Below are positions 26,640 to 38,786 of a stretch of 64,000 nt of DNA, in pieces; position 1 is the stretch's first letter; the number at the start of each line of letters is the position of its first letter. Under the pieces are notes generated by a model. The model was not told the DNA's origin. It was given only the letters and a program-made list of their open reading frames with translations, and did no database searches. The translations under genes and the position numbers were made by a program. This stretch comes from Dimorphilus gyrociliatus (lineage: Eukaryota; Annelida; Polychaeta; Dinophilidae): contig CAJFCJ010000019.1 in NCBI GenBank assembly GCA_904063045.1, forward strand, positions 3,416,684 to 3,480,683, given 5' to 3'.

Positions 26640-26805
26640 ATAAGTATAATAATAAAAAAAAATCTTTCTATCAAGATAAATGCAGAACTTTCATAGTAAA
26701 TTTACACTTCTACATGTGTTACATGCACAATTGTTCACCTACATATTACTTTTTACAAAATACTGAAGGAGATAAAACTTTACAGGTTCTAAAGAGTAGA
26801 TCATT

Positions 26806-27722
26806 TTATATAGCAGCTTCACAATCGTGTTGGAAGTTGGTGTTAACATAGCTGAGATCTTCTCTATTCCTTGAACTTCTTTCAATACTTTCGGCATAAC
26901 CTCTTATTTCCTTTATTAAGAAAAAAATCGAGTTTCTTATGTAATAGATTTGATAATGGTCCTTACATTGAGTAAGCGGTCTAGGTCAGCAAGGCAAACG
27001 TTTACAAAGGCTTCAAAATCCCCCAACCTGAGAACATTTCGAGTTACAACAACGAGCTGGTTAACTATCTGAATAAGTCTTTTAGACCTAATGGAATAAA
27101 TTATATTAGCTAACAGTGAAAGTTTCTTTTAGTCACTGATAAGATAGTTTACTTGACTTCGAGTAAGTGGTGGTCCAAAGGGGAATACATACTATATATT
27201 AAATCATCAACACGAGGAGTCATCATCTTAGCTACTCTGATAATTTCTTCCAACTTTTCCAAAGGCTTTATCTGAGCAGAACGTAAATAATAGCTAAAAC
27301 TTTTGAGATAAAAAACCTTCTCAGTAACTTACTTCCTTGGCTTGACTGACAGTCATTGTCTTTAGTTTAGTTGTAAGAGCATGACAATTTTTTAAGATTT
27401 GTAAACAAAAGGGAGCGAGACTCATCATTTCTTCTACCCATTCTTCATCTTGTAATAAGCGATCAAGGTTTGTATTATTCACAGAAAATTCATGTAACTG
27501 CATGTTGGCAGCTATTCGGGCTTCTGCTTGGGGATCGTTGTATTCATCAATACTTGATACTGAACTAATACCCCCATCATAAAGAGAACACTCGTCACTT
27601 GTATCACTAGATTTTCGTCGTTGAAATTTCATCTTACACATTACGACGAGACTCACAAGGGTACCAAAAAATATACAAACTAAAACAGATATAGCGACAA
27701 TAGAGATTGTTGAAGGCGACAT
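26806..27722 (-). CDS. TMEM98: Transmembrane protein 98
   Basis: Four exons: 27333-27722, 27153-27271, 26967-27087 and 26806-26910. They give 244 residues (human 226). An N-terminal membrane helix (residues about 6-28) is followed by a Ser/Asp-rich linker and a four-helix cytosolic-type domain. Matches to vertebrate TMEM98 include NLDRLLQDEEWVEE, LKNCHALTTKL, VAKMMTPRVDDLIYSMYSPLD and QLVVVTRN. In vertebrates TMEM98 binds MYRF and blocks its self-cleavage. It ends 166 bp from the NAXD stop (convergent) and is divergent from DDRGK1. Confidence 0.9.
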
Positions 27723-28440
27723 GATGGCTTCTGTCCTCAGAGTGAGAATTTATCTTATCATTGTTTACTAGATAAGGTACATTTTTAGGATAGCAAAAGT
27801 AAAAGCAATAGAAGATTCAGAAAGGTACAACATAATCTTAAGAATAATGACGTAAATACGGCTCAATAGCCTACTTTTCATATCTAAAAGAGATTTGTTT
27901 TAAAAATACATATTTTGTGATATAAACAAACTTTTTAACTCATTGCTGAAAATCCCATTTTGTTACAATACCTAAGGTAAAAAAAATACTGTTTTCGATA
28001 AATATTCTAAAAAAATGACTACTTGAATATAAACTGATAATAGTTTTGGAAATTTTAAATTTGTACTAAAAGTCAGTTATCATAAAAAAAAAGAAACTTT
28101 TAAATGTAATACTTTATTACTAAATTTTAATTTATTATTCTTTTTGAGGTAGTTTGATATTTGATCCTTAAATATTGTTAATTGATTTAAAATGAATAAA
28201 ATATATAATTTAAAATTTACCGCTAAATATTCAAAATGGAAGATTCTTAATTTCCTGCCAAATTTGTAAAATTTACAATTTACTCAATTCAACTTTGTCT
28301 TATGAAATATTATACAATTTTTATTAAAATATATTGAAAGTATAGAATAAAAAATATCTTAAGTTATAACATTTTTTTGATTAGAAAAGTTGTTGTTTAA
28401 CTAAAAATCCGAACTTAAACGTCAGTGCTTGCGTACAATC
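27723..28440. other. Intergenic, divergent promoter region of TMEM98 and DDRGK1
   Basis: About 720 very AT-rich bases with runs of A and T. No exon, tRNA or tandem repeat that I can support. Confidence 0.5.
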
Positions 28441-29654
28441 ATGGATCCCCTCGTATATCTTGTTATCGGGATAATAATAGCAATTTTGATTACCCTACTC
28501 ACATTGCTAAAAAGACAAAATGGTAACTCAGGTAAGAATTCACTCTTGTTAACAAATTATTTATCAGTTCAAAAATACCTTTCGGTTTTCAATATAGTCA
28601 AGAGTGTTCCTATTTTTGTGCAAATCAATTTTTCGTTCAATTTCTAACAAGAAAACATATGTTACAGTCGAAGTTGAAGCATCAGAAGAGGATGCCAGAC
28701 GAGTTCCCGTAGTCGGCGGCAGGAGACGAGAACCAGGTGGGAGAGGAGTTAGAAACAGACGAGCTCCAATTCGGGATGAAGAAGGTTAGTGTGGTGAAAG
28801 AGTCTAAAATTGCTAAAGAGTTTAATAACAGAAGACGATTTTGAGTCGGAGCTGGTTTTGCCGGAAGGAAAAGTGGGAGCTAAAAAATTAAGAAAACTAC
28901 AAGAAAAAGAGGAAAAACGAAGACAAAGAGAAGCTGATTTGGCAGAACGAGAGGATAGAAAAAAGCGTGAAGAGGAGAGAGAAAAGCGAAGAAGAGAGTT
29001 GGAAGAAATTGAGAAGTTGAAAGAAGAAGAAAGGGTAAATATATAAATTTATCTTAAACGAAATATTTTATTCAAATGCTAAAAAGGAAGAAGATGAGAA
29101 AAGATTGAAAGAAGAACAGGAAAGAAGGGAACATGAGGAATACTTGAAACTAAAAGAGGCTTTTTCTATAGATGAAGAAGGTGAAGATGCCCAAGAGGAA
29201 ACAAATGTAAATTATTCAAGCACTTTTATTAAGTATTTTTACATATTTATTTTCAAATTTTAGAGTGAATCCCTTCTTCAAGAATTCATCGATTACATTC
29301 AAGTAAAAATTCTTTCTTTTAAGTTTTTATACATTTCTTTAAAATTAAAATTAATTAACCCTTCTATTTTATTTTCAGCAAGTTAAAGTGGTTATGTTGG
29401 AGGATCTAGCGGCTCAGTTTAAAATTAAAACTCAAGATGCTATCGATAGAATAAATACCCTACAAGAAGATGAAAGATTAACGGGTGTATTAGATGATCG
29501 AGGAAAGTTCATATTTATAACTAGAGATGAACTTCAAGCTGTAGCAGATTTTATTCGTCGAAGAGGAAGAGTGTCAATAACCGAATTAGCCGAAAAATCT
29601 AATAATTTGATTGATTTGACTCCAGCTGTTGAAGCCTTACATGCCCTTTCGTAA
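28441..29654 (+). CDS. DDRGK1: DDRGK domain-containing protein 1 (ufmylation E3 component, UFBP1)
   Basis: Six exons: 28441-28531, 28668-28784, 28832-29034, 29087-29206, 29264-29302 and 29379-29654. They give 281 residues. An N-terminal membrane helix (residues about 4-24, ER anchor) is followed by a basic linker. Then comes [11 protein letters not shown], a long Glu/Arg/Lys coiled coil and [10 protein letters not shown]. The name-giving DDRGK is present as [15 protein letters not shown] in the PCI/winged-helix part, followed by [20 protein letters not shown]1 is the ER adaptor that recruits UFL1 for UFM1 conjugation and ER-phagy. The ATG at 28441 directly precedes the membrane helix. Its stop is 69 bp from the stop of the facing P5CR gene. 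Confidence 0.95.
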
Positions 29655-29723
29655 TAAATTCTAAGATGTTTATTTTTTCTTTTAGGTCTGTTGTTGGATT
29701 ATTTCAAATAATAAATGCAAAAA

Positions 29724-31024
29724 TTAACTATGACTTAGTTCACTAGCTCTCTTCGCAGCTGCTTCAACGGCGCACATTAACGCTGCTCTAAGTCCACCTT
29801 TTTCCAACTCATGGAGGCCAGATATTGTAGTACCTCCTGGTGAAGTGACAGCATCTTTCAAAGCTCCAGGATGTAGGCCTGTCTCTAAGACCATTTTCGC
29901 CGCACCCATTAATGTCTGAGCAGCTAATTTTGTAGCGAGATCTCTAGGTAATCCTTGTTTCACTCCCCCGTCGGACATAGCTTCTACCATTTGGAAAACG
30001 TACGCTGGTCCTGAACCACTTAAACCAGTTACACCATTCAAAAGTCTCTCGGGTGCAACATGGCAAATACCTATTGATGACATGAGTTTCACTATCATGT
30101 CACAATCTTCTTTTGTGGCAGAACTACCAGGTGAACAAACACTGGCCCCACATTGAACCAAACATGGTGTGTTTGGCATTACACGAATAGCTCGAGTATT
30201 TTTGGGTAGCAATTCTTCAATCTTCTCCAGTGTTATGCCTGCTGCCACAGATACAAAAAGTTTACTTTTCATTTCTATGCAGTTAATTTCTTGAAGAACC
30301 GTTGAAACTATATGAGGTTTAACTGCTATTATAATAATATCAGACGAGTGCATAACATCAGCATTTGAGTTAGCCATTCTGACACCAATGTTTTTCATGG
30401 ACTCAACATTTGAGGTGTTCATTCCTGTTGACGAAGCCGAAACATTTTCAGCTTTAATTAATTTTGATATTATGAAGCCTTTACAAATGGCTTGAGCCAT
30501 TTTTCCGGCACCAATAAAGCCTATCTTCAAATTTAACTGCGATAGACTTGTATTATCAGAAGTTTCCTGAAAAAAATATAAAAAAAACCTATCAAGCAGA
30601 TGGAAAGTGGATTTCCTATTTATCTTATCTATGATAATAACAGTCTATACTATTTCAACCTCGTTGAATTTCGATATAACACTTTGCAAGAAACGTTCAA
30701 AAGTTGCATTACTCTTTCTTTCCTCTAATAATAAAGAACTCTTCGAGCCTACTATATCATATTTCTCTTTAACATTATTACAAAGCATCGTTTCAGTTTT
30801 ACCATTGGATATTATTTCAGAATTGTCTGAAACCTAAATTAATTTATGTCAAGCAACTCTAAAAAGTCTAAGATTATTACATAGTCTGTTTTATGATAAA
30901 TAACCTTTTGTATGGTTTTGTACGATTATATATTTTAAGTAATACAAGACTTATCAAGGGAGTATATACTATATTTAACTAATTATACCTTAACACCCTT
31001 CTTAGTATTATCCATGCAATCCAT
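29724..31024 (-). CDS. PYCR: Pyrroline-5-carboxylate reductase with N-terminal extension
   Basis: Three exons: 30989-31024, 30651-30833 and 29724-30566, all phase 0. They give 353 residues. The catalytic part starts near residue 86 with the Rossmann NAD(P) motif KIGFIGAGKMAQA and ends KRASELSHS. It contains VMPNTPCLVQCGAS, LTGLSGSGPAYVFQM, LPRDLATKLAAQTL and VTSPGGTTISGLHELE, all diagnostic of P5CR, which makes proline from P5C. The usual length is about 270-320. The extra 80-odd residues are polar (KSSLLLEERKSNATFERF) and do not resemble a mitochondrial presequence. They are supported by two upstream in-frame exons, because no ATG lies at the usual start; the codon there is TTG. Confidence 0.88.
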
Positions 31025-31503
31025 ATCTGATAAATTTTTTCCTGATTTTAGTGATTCTTAGGTTTCAAAAAATTTTTTCTCTCCCAATATTTAATGCTAT
31101 TATTCTGTGTAAAAAAATTCAATTAAGGATGAATTCTGTAACAATAGCATAATAAATATTTTAACATCATAAACGTCATTATTAGAATTATTTTATATTT
31201 ATTTTTATTTAAATATCTACAAACCTTTTGATGATGTGATTTTCTTCGAGTTTCTCTTATTTTATTTTATCGCCACGCATTGGTCATAGCCAACATATTA
31301 TACCAGTTTTCACAAAAAAGGCGGACTTTTCATTTAAATGTTCTTTTTTATCGAACGTTTTTGGCTGAGTTTTATGTTTTATACTATTATTCGTGGGCTA
31401 TAAAATTTCAAAATAATTTATTCTTTTCTTTAAAATTAACAATAAATCTAATATTCTTTAATTAATCATTATTTTGCAATCAAAGACTTAGTAAAAGTCA
31501 TTT
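31025..31503. other. Intergenic between P5CR and TRPA
   Basis: 480 bases, strongly AT-rich, upstream of P5CR and downstream of the TRPA stop (both minus strand). Nothing recognised apart from promoter and 3' UTR space. Confidence 0.45.
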
Positions 31504-34500
31504 TTAATAACTACTCATCGCTCCTGAATCGCTATCTGTATCTCTCCTTAAAGTTCCTAATAGACTCTTTAGCATAGTTTCCATTTTGTCCATTCTAGAA
31601 TTAATCGTTTTGACCTGTTCTTTTATATAGTTATATGATTCTGTATGAGAGTCTTCTATAGTTTGACCTTCATCCTCCTTTATTAAATAAAATGATTTTA
31701 AAGAAAATGTAATAAACGGCTACTGTTAAATTATTTAAAGAGAAACAAACATTTGTATTATCGCTTTTGTAAACAGCCTTCGTAATAGCTATTGCTGATA
31801 GAGGACCCGATAGAAAAACCTTAATTAATGTCATTATTTTAGAAGAATAATGATTCGGTCGAATGATTGATTTTCCAATGACACAATTGAACTTCTTTCT
31901 AAGAGCCTCTGGAAGTGACATTTCAACGTCTAAAGATAATTCAACTTGCATAGCCAGCTTCTTTAGTCTAGCTTGATTTTTTATCTCTTGAACATCGCCA
32001 ACCGCTAAACCAGTCTAAAATAATAATAAAAAAGACAAACGTAGTGCCTATTTTGGGATGAAAGACAAGACTTACCAATAAATTTGTTATGATAATTGTG
32101 ACTAATATAAGAAATGTTACGAATAAAGCATACGTAACACCTTCGTAGTGTACTCTTGATCCGGGATCATTTTCGCTATCTGCATGAAATATTGCACCAA
32201 AGTCGAGTTCACCTATCATCATAACACCAGCCTTAACAAAAGCATAACCCGGCGTTGAAAATTGATGTTGGTTTCTCAATAATACAAAAAAGGAAAATCC
32301 AAACGCAAAAATGAATAAAGAGAAGCAAAAGATGAAAAACTTTGCAAAAGTTATAAAGACTTCGCCAACCATAACAATATATATACCAACTCTAGGAAGT
32401 CTCCTAAGAAACAATATTAAGTTTATCCACATAACAAACATACATGCGGCTCCAAGTTGCCATTGCCAAGGCTTTTAAAGTGAAGAGGAAAAAAATAGAC
32501 ACTCATTTAAAATATTACTCATTTTATTATTTCTACTTACCAGTCTAATTCCGCAAGGATGAACTGGAGCTATAACAATTGCAGATGAAATATAACTGAA
32601 CCAATCTAGAATATTGGTTGCGTTTTGAATATATTGCGATCTTGTATTATAAACTTGAACTAACTGTAAATATATTTTCATCAAATAGCTTTTCTATAAC
32701 GTATATTTCATTTATAAATTAAAAAACTCCTCTAACCTCAATTATAATTCCTATTATCGAAAATATCCACATTACCAAAGTAGTTACTGTCGCTTCAGCC
32801 GTGTTCATTGCTAAATTAGTTGTTTTTGCATCGTCATCTAAAACTTGTATACAAACAGAAGTCATATTTTTTTCCATTAATGTTGAATTCCTAGAAAAAT
32901 TTTGTTGAATAAGATATCTAATCAATTAATTAATAGATACTACTCATTACATCATATAAGGTGGTCTGTGGGATACCATATAGGCCGTTAATAAAAACGT
33001 GAAGAAGACATAATAAATAAGGAAGCTGAAATATGTTATTTGAGCCATTTTCCATTTATGTCTTATTAAAGATAAAACGAGTGGATGATATAGCATATCG
33101 GCTCTCTTCGATCTAACCATAATCGAAAGAGGATGGTTTTCTTGACGGACGGCGGCAATTTTTGTGTATGGTTCAGCATCTGGGACAAGATGCCACCTCT
33201 TGTCATATAAGTTATCTATTTCATTTTTTACGATTAGACTTGGATAATAAAGTAACAGAAAAATTTGTGTTTAAGTACCTACTGATTCTGGGCAGTCTTT
33301 TTTCCCATCTGCCCAGAGAACGCTTGTATAGGTATCATCTATAAATTCGAAATCGCATGTTATTTTTAGGTCTTTAGCCTTTATATCCTTATCTTTGTTG
33401 AAGTCTATACACTTTTCTAAAACTTTATTTGTTACATCGGGCATTTTTTTAACTAGTTGACGAAAGGGAGTAATCATCTTTTCATCTTCCCACCTCAAAT
33501 TTCTCAAAGATTTTCTCCATTGAGAACTGTTTATTATGATCATTGCTGTTTCCTTTTGATTATATTGTATAGCAATATCAAGAACGTTTAATCCTTTTGT
33601 ATCTCGAATATCCACCTGAAAGTTTTTATTTAGTAATTCTTTTACCACAGCAGGATGACCTCTTCCAGTTGCAATATGAAGGGCTGAATGCTACAAAACG
33701 CAGGTAATAGGTATAAATGGTACAAGGTTAACTGTACAAAATCATTAACGAACCCTATATCTATCCAAACTATCTATTTCGCATCCATTGTTTAATAATA
33801 TAGTTACTGCTGAAGATTGTCCCGATTCAGCTGCGCACATAATGGGAGTCCACATAAAACGGTTTCTAAGAAGGAAATGTTTGACTAACGGCATCGCAAT
33901 GCTAAAAATTGTTACCTATGATTTACGTGACCACCGGATCTTATAAGCAATTGCAGGGTCTTTGTATGGCCAGCAGTTGCAGCATGGTGAAGAGGTGTCC
34001 CGCCATCTTCGTCCTCATCGTTAACAATACTTTTGTCTTTTGTACAGTCCATCATTTTCTTTAGCGCCAAAACTTTACCAAATTTTGCTGCAACATGCAT
34101 TGCGGTTTCCTCGTCTTCGTTTTTATTTCTTACATCAGCACCATTCTTGAGTAGTCTTTCTACAACATCAGAATACCCTTTTTTGGCAGCCAAATGGAGT
34201 GGACTATTGCCTCTTTTGTCGTCTCCACTGATGAATTTATCTATTATACCGGCATTTTTCATAAAATCCAACAATATCTTTAAAACTGCATCTCTGTTGT
34301 GTCTAGCAGCTAAATGTATAACTGATCTATCCATATTTGTTAAATTCGCGGCATCTGCCCCATTTTCGAGTAGTAAGCTTACAACTTTCTTACTTCCCTC
34401 TTGACAAGCAGCGTGCAAGGCAGTAAAGGATTGATGGTCTTCCAAATTAATTTCAATACCCCTTTAGGAGATGAAGAAAGAAAAATTTTTCTCCGGAAAT

Positions 34501-35817
34501 CTAACATTTTAAATATTTAATTAAACCTATTTATGAGTTTATTCGCTACAGCAACCTGGTCGTTCAAAGCAGCTTTATGGAGAGCACTACGCCCTTCACA
34601 AGTCAAAGAATTCAGAAGGGCTGGTTCCCTCTTCAGAATCATATCGGCTATTAAGGTATCACCAGACATTGCAGAAAGGTGAAGTGGAGTTAGCTTTTCG
34701 CCTCTGCAAGTTTTGTTTATTTTTGCATGGTTGTCGACTAGAATCTTGAAAGTGTCCCTATGACAATTCTCTACAGAGAAATCTAATGCGCTTTCGCTAT
34801 TTTTAGTTAATCTATTTACATATTCTTTATTGTTTGCTGTTTTAATTAATAATTCTGAAATTTCGGCGTTTCCTTCATACGCTGCAACATGAAGGGGTGT
34901 GTAGTCATCTTCATCTTCGACGTCGATTCTTGCTCCTGCCCGCATCAAGTGAGGTAAAATATTAATTCTATTATATTTAGCAACATGATGCATTGCTGTG
35001 AAGCCTCTTTTGTCCGAATGCTACCGTAACATAAATATAATGGCAATTATTTTACAAAGATAAAGTTTTTTTACAAACATTCAAGTCAATTCCATGGATG
35101 GAGAGAAGTTCAAGAACAACTGGAATATTTCCTCTCTGAATGGAATACATTAGAGGAGTTCCACCAGCCTCGTCCTCTTCGTTAATTGATAATCCAGCAT
35201 CCATAAGTGATCGTATAATTTTTTTATACGCCGATTTATCACCCTAAAAGTAACGATTAGAAAGTGATGAGTATATTAAATTCTCCTTAAGTAAAAGATG
35301 AACCTTCCGACTTGAGTCTGATGTGTTGAACATTGCCTGTTTATTTCTAGCAGCATAATGTAGGGCCGTTGCTCCTTCAAGATCGCCTACGTGCACATCT
35401 AATTATCCAAATTATACATTTTAGTAGTTGTTCCATATATAAACCGAATGTTTACCTATCCCACATTCAATAAGTACATCAACAGCTTCGCTTTTATTAT
35501 ACCATGCCGCATAATGTATAGGCGATAGCTTTAAATCTGCTACCTTTAATTAATCTTAATAGAGATTTCTTTCAAATATATCAAACAATAAGAAGAGATT
35601 TTTTATTCTATACCTGAGGATTTTTGAAGCTAAATTCCTCTAGACCTGGAATTTTACGTATTTCACGTTCACTTGACAAATTATAGTTAAATTCCGAATG
35701 TTGTCTAGTAATTAAATCAAATTTTGGAACAGATAAATGATCCTTTGATTTTTTTCTATGTTTAAACTTTTTTACTTTAATTTTTGATTTAGTTGAATGG
35801 GCATCTGAAGACTTCAT
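31504..35817 (-). CDS. TRPA1: TRPA-family ankyrin-repeat cation channel
   Basis: A gene of roughly 15 exons; exon 1 is 35614-35817 and the stop is at 31504-31506. A basic N-terminus precedes a long ankyrin array, for example SPIHYAAWYNKSEAVDVL, TALHYAARN, GGTPLMYSIQRGN, TPLHVAAYEGNAEISELL, SPLHLAAKKGYSDVVERL, GGTPLHHAATAGHTKTLQLL and SALHIATGRGHPAVV. A pre-S1 linker and six membrane helices follow (LVLSLIRHKWKMAQITYF to IIITNLL). The pore region reads VMMIGELDFGAIF. After S6 comes GLAVGDVQEIKNQARLKKLAMQVEL, the TRP-like helix typical of TRPA. A C-terminal coiled coil follows. TRPA channels are polymodal sensors of irritants, heat or touch; the stimulus here is unknown. Subfamily rank (TRPA1 versus basal TRPA) is not settled. 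Confidence 0.92.
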
Positions 35818-36335
35818 ATTTATGAATGGTACAGTTGAACCGTTCTTATCAGTTTATCATAGTCTACCTTATCATATTTATGGTGAATATTTGAAGTTCT
35901 AAATGACATTTAATCTAAAGTCTAGGTTAATTCTTCTTGGCCAATTTATTGATTTTTTAGTAATAAGAATGTTTATAATCATATTTTTTTAAAACAAATT
36001 TAAGAGGAACTGTTTAATAATAGATCACATGACGTATACCATATATTTACTCGCAAACACTATATTCAGTATCGAAAACAGGTCAACAACGAAAAATTAC
36101 ATAAAGTATCATAATAAAGGTGAATAGAACAAAATCTAATAATAAATAATAAAAGAAATAATAAACTTGAACGTTTTTTCAAAAGAAATTAATATAAATT
36201 ACAATCTTCTTCAAAACATGCCTTAGTTTCAATTGGATAATTTTATTAAGTTGTTGAAGATTTATTTCATACAGTCACTTCTGGATGCCTAAGGAATTTA
36301 TAGATTACGTGGTAGTGCTGAATATAAATACGTCA
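35818..36335. other. Intergenic, promoter side of TRPA
   Basis: About 520 AT-rich bases upstream of TRPA exon 1 and downstream of the small gene at 36336. No further feature seen. Confidence 0.45.
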
Positions 36336-36642
36336 CTAATCCGTTTTACATTTCGTGGATTTAAACACTTGTAAAGGTGTATATTTCTTGTTTATTTGTT
36401 GTGCCGTTGACGTTATAGATTTAACTGTACTAACAACTCTTGATAGGGCATTTGGCTTCGAATCTGAAATAATAGGCGATTGTATTTAGTCGGTTTAGAA
36501 ACAAGATTATTTCTGGCTTTTCTTTCGATAACTTACATGTGGTTTCTTGTCCAGTTTCACAATCGTCTTCTAAAACTTCATAATCAGATTTAAGAGATAA
36601 GAATGAACTGTACGATTGAGATTTAGATACGGAGCTACTCAT
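36336..36642 (-). CDS. Small unrecognised Ser/Thr-rich protein
   Basis: Two exons, 36537-36642 and 36336-36463, spliced in phase 1 over a 73-nt GTAAGT...TTTCAG intron, give 77 residues. The sequence begins MSSSVSKSQSYSSFLSLK, has an acidic middle (YEVLEDDCETGQE) and a basic, Ser/Thr-rich end (VVSTVKSITSTAQQINKKYTP). No membrane segment or signal peptide. The splice signals are good and the frame closes at TAG, but I know no family for it. It could also be a short isoform or a chance ORF pair. Confidence 0.45.
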
Positions 36643-38201
36643 GATGCGGAATCTATTTCTAAAATGCTGAATTGTTTACGTAAATTTCTTCCGAACACAT
36701 GTTGCAATTTAGTTTTAATAATCAATGAAGCTATTGATTGAAAAAAATATACAACGGGCACAGGAGATGAAGAAAAAGAGTATAGATATAGGCTTTCTGG
36801 GGTTAATTAGGCCTACCTACATACGTAAACGCATGTTTATCACATTCTATATTTAGATCACGGTTTTTAAACATAATTCATCTGACGTCAGCATCATTCC
36901 ATTACTCCTTTAATAACTAAAAAGGAAATAATTTACAAATTATAAAAGAATAGTAAAATAACTATTTCTATTATTTGTTGTTTATAACCAATGTTACTCT
37001 TTGTTTGTTATAGATTATCAAATAATCCAAACTGATATCTTTAATTCTAATTTTAAATTAACCCGGCTTTTCATCGATAAAATGTTGAAATGGCTTAAAC
37101 ACTTTTAATAAAAGCTTTAAAGAAAAATTATTGATATTTAAGTATATTATGTATTTAATTAAGAGACTTCTTTACATCTGCTGCATTTATTAGTGAACTT
37201 AGGTCGTCTGCAATGAACTTGAGTGTAACTTTTTGTACAGACGATTATTTTATCAATATATTAATTGGCTAATATGTAATTCTTTTGGAGCATTTTGATA
37301 GAGGAGGAGGAAGAGGGTGTGGGGGAGGAATTGATATCATTAAATCTACGTGCTTATATTTGCTAATTTAATAATTAAAATATTACATTTCCCTATTTAA
37401 GAGGATAAATCGAAAAAATCAATACAGTATATTTCTATTTCCTGAACTTTACACTCCTTTTGCTTGTATTTATATACGATTGTAACGATTGCTTCAAATA
37501 TGAAATGCGTATTTCGTCTTTAACTGGTTTACGACAAAGGGTGAATAACCCATATATGTTGGATCCACACTTTTATCCTTTTAATATGATATATTCCGTA
37601 AAATAGATATAACAATACTTTTCTGCGAAACTAATTTTCATTGTTATTTCAGTATATTTCAAAAAAAGATTCCCTCTATCTTTCCTTTTCAAGGCTATAA
37701 TAACAATAACTTAACAAATTACACAGAATTAGCATTGAATATTAAAATCCTCCTATTCAATTCAGGCTGATGAGGAGCTTTATTCTACTTAGAAAAAACT
37801 TGTTCAAGTACTTTTATAACGTAAACTAAAAGCTTTGCTACAAACAATTACAATGCCCATTCAAAACGATTGGTTAAATTTTAATGATAGTGTTATAAAT
37901 AACAATCGCTCCATACGATAAATTAGTTTCGGCGTATCTGCAAATTATTAATAATTTTATTTATGATGGCAGGATATATTATGGCACAAAATGAAATAGA
38001 AAAACGACTGTAAACAGTATAAATGAGAATAGTAGCTTCATAAATGTTCTTTGGTAAATGAATCAACTTTTGAACAATCAAAATTCAATATCTTTTTGAA
38101 ATTCTTTTTTTTTTGATAGTAAAAACAGTTTTCTAACTCAGTGAGAAGATATTCACGATCATCTTTCTTCTTAGACATTCTCCTCATTTTAGCTTGATTA
38201 T
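36643..38201. other. Large intergenic gap
   Basis: About 1.56 kb, AT-rich, with a short purine-rich stretch (GGAGGAGGAAGAGGG, about 37302-37330). No coding exon, RNA gene or repeat family was recognised on either strand. Confidence 0.45.
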
Positions 38202-38750
38202 TCATGGAGTAACTTTTGGTAGTGACTTTGATTTGAACTTATAGCAGCATAAAAATCCAACATCGACTGCTAACTCGAAGAATTCAAACAGAGTTATTAC
38301 AGAGAATCCTAGCCATAAGCCAACTTGACCACCCAAGTCCGATAACAGATTGACCACCTATAGAAAAATTACATTGATCGAAAGGATTAATGACATTATC
38401 TTGTAACTATATGACTTACCCCATAAGAAGCTGCTGTTGTAATTTGAGAATACGACAGAGAGGAAAAATACACGTTAACTTTTAATACATTTTCAGTTAC
38501 GAAATTTTTCCTTGCTTCAACAGGCTTATTCGTTAATAGATCATACAATTCTTCATTTCGATTAAAAAGAATATCTATAGTATCTCCCTACGAAGTTTAA
38601 AATGATAAAGTTAATAACAAATTAATTACAAATTAGACTCTATCGAATTTGAAAGTGAACACTAACAATCTTAACGTTTGACGGCCATGCAGAGTAGCTA
38701 GCAGCCAAGTTATATTCGTCTTCACTAAAAATATGATGAAATATATACAG

Positions 38751-38786
<36 letters not shown>

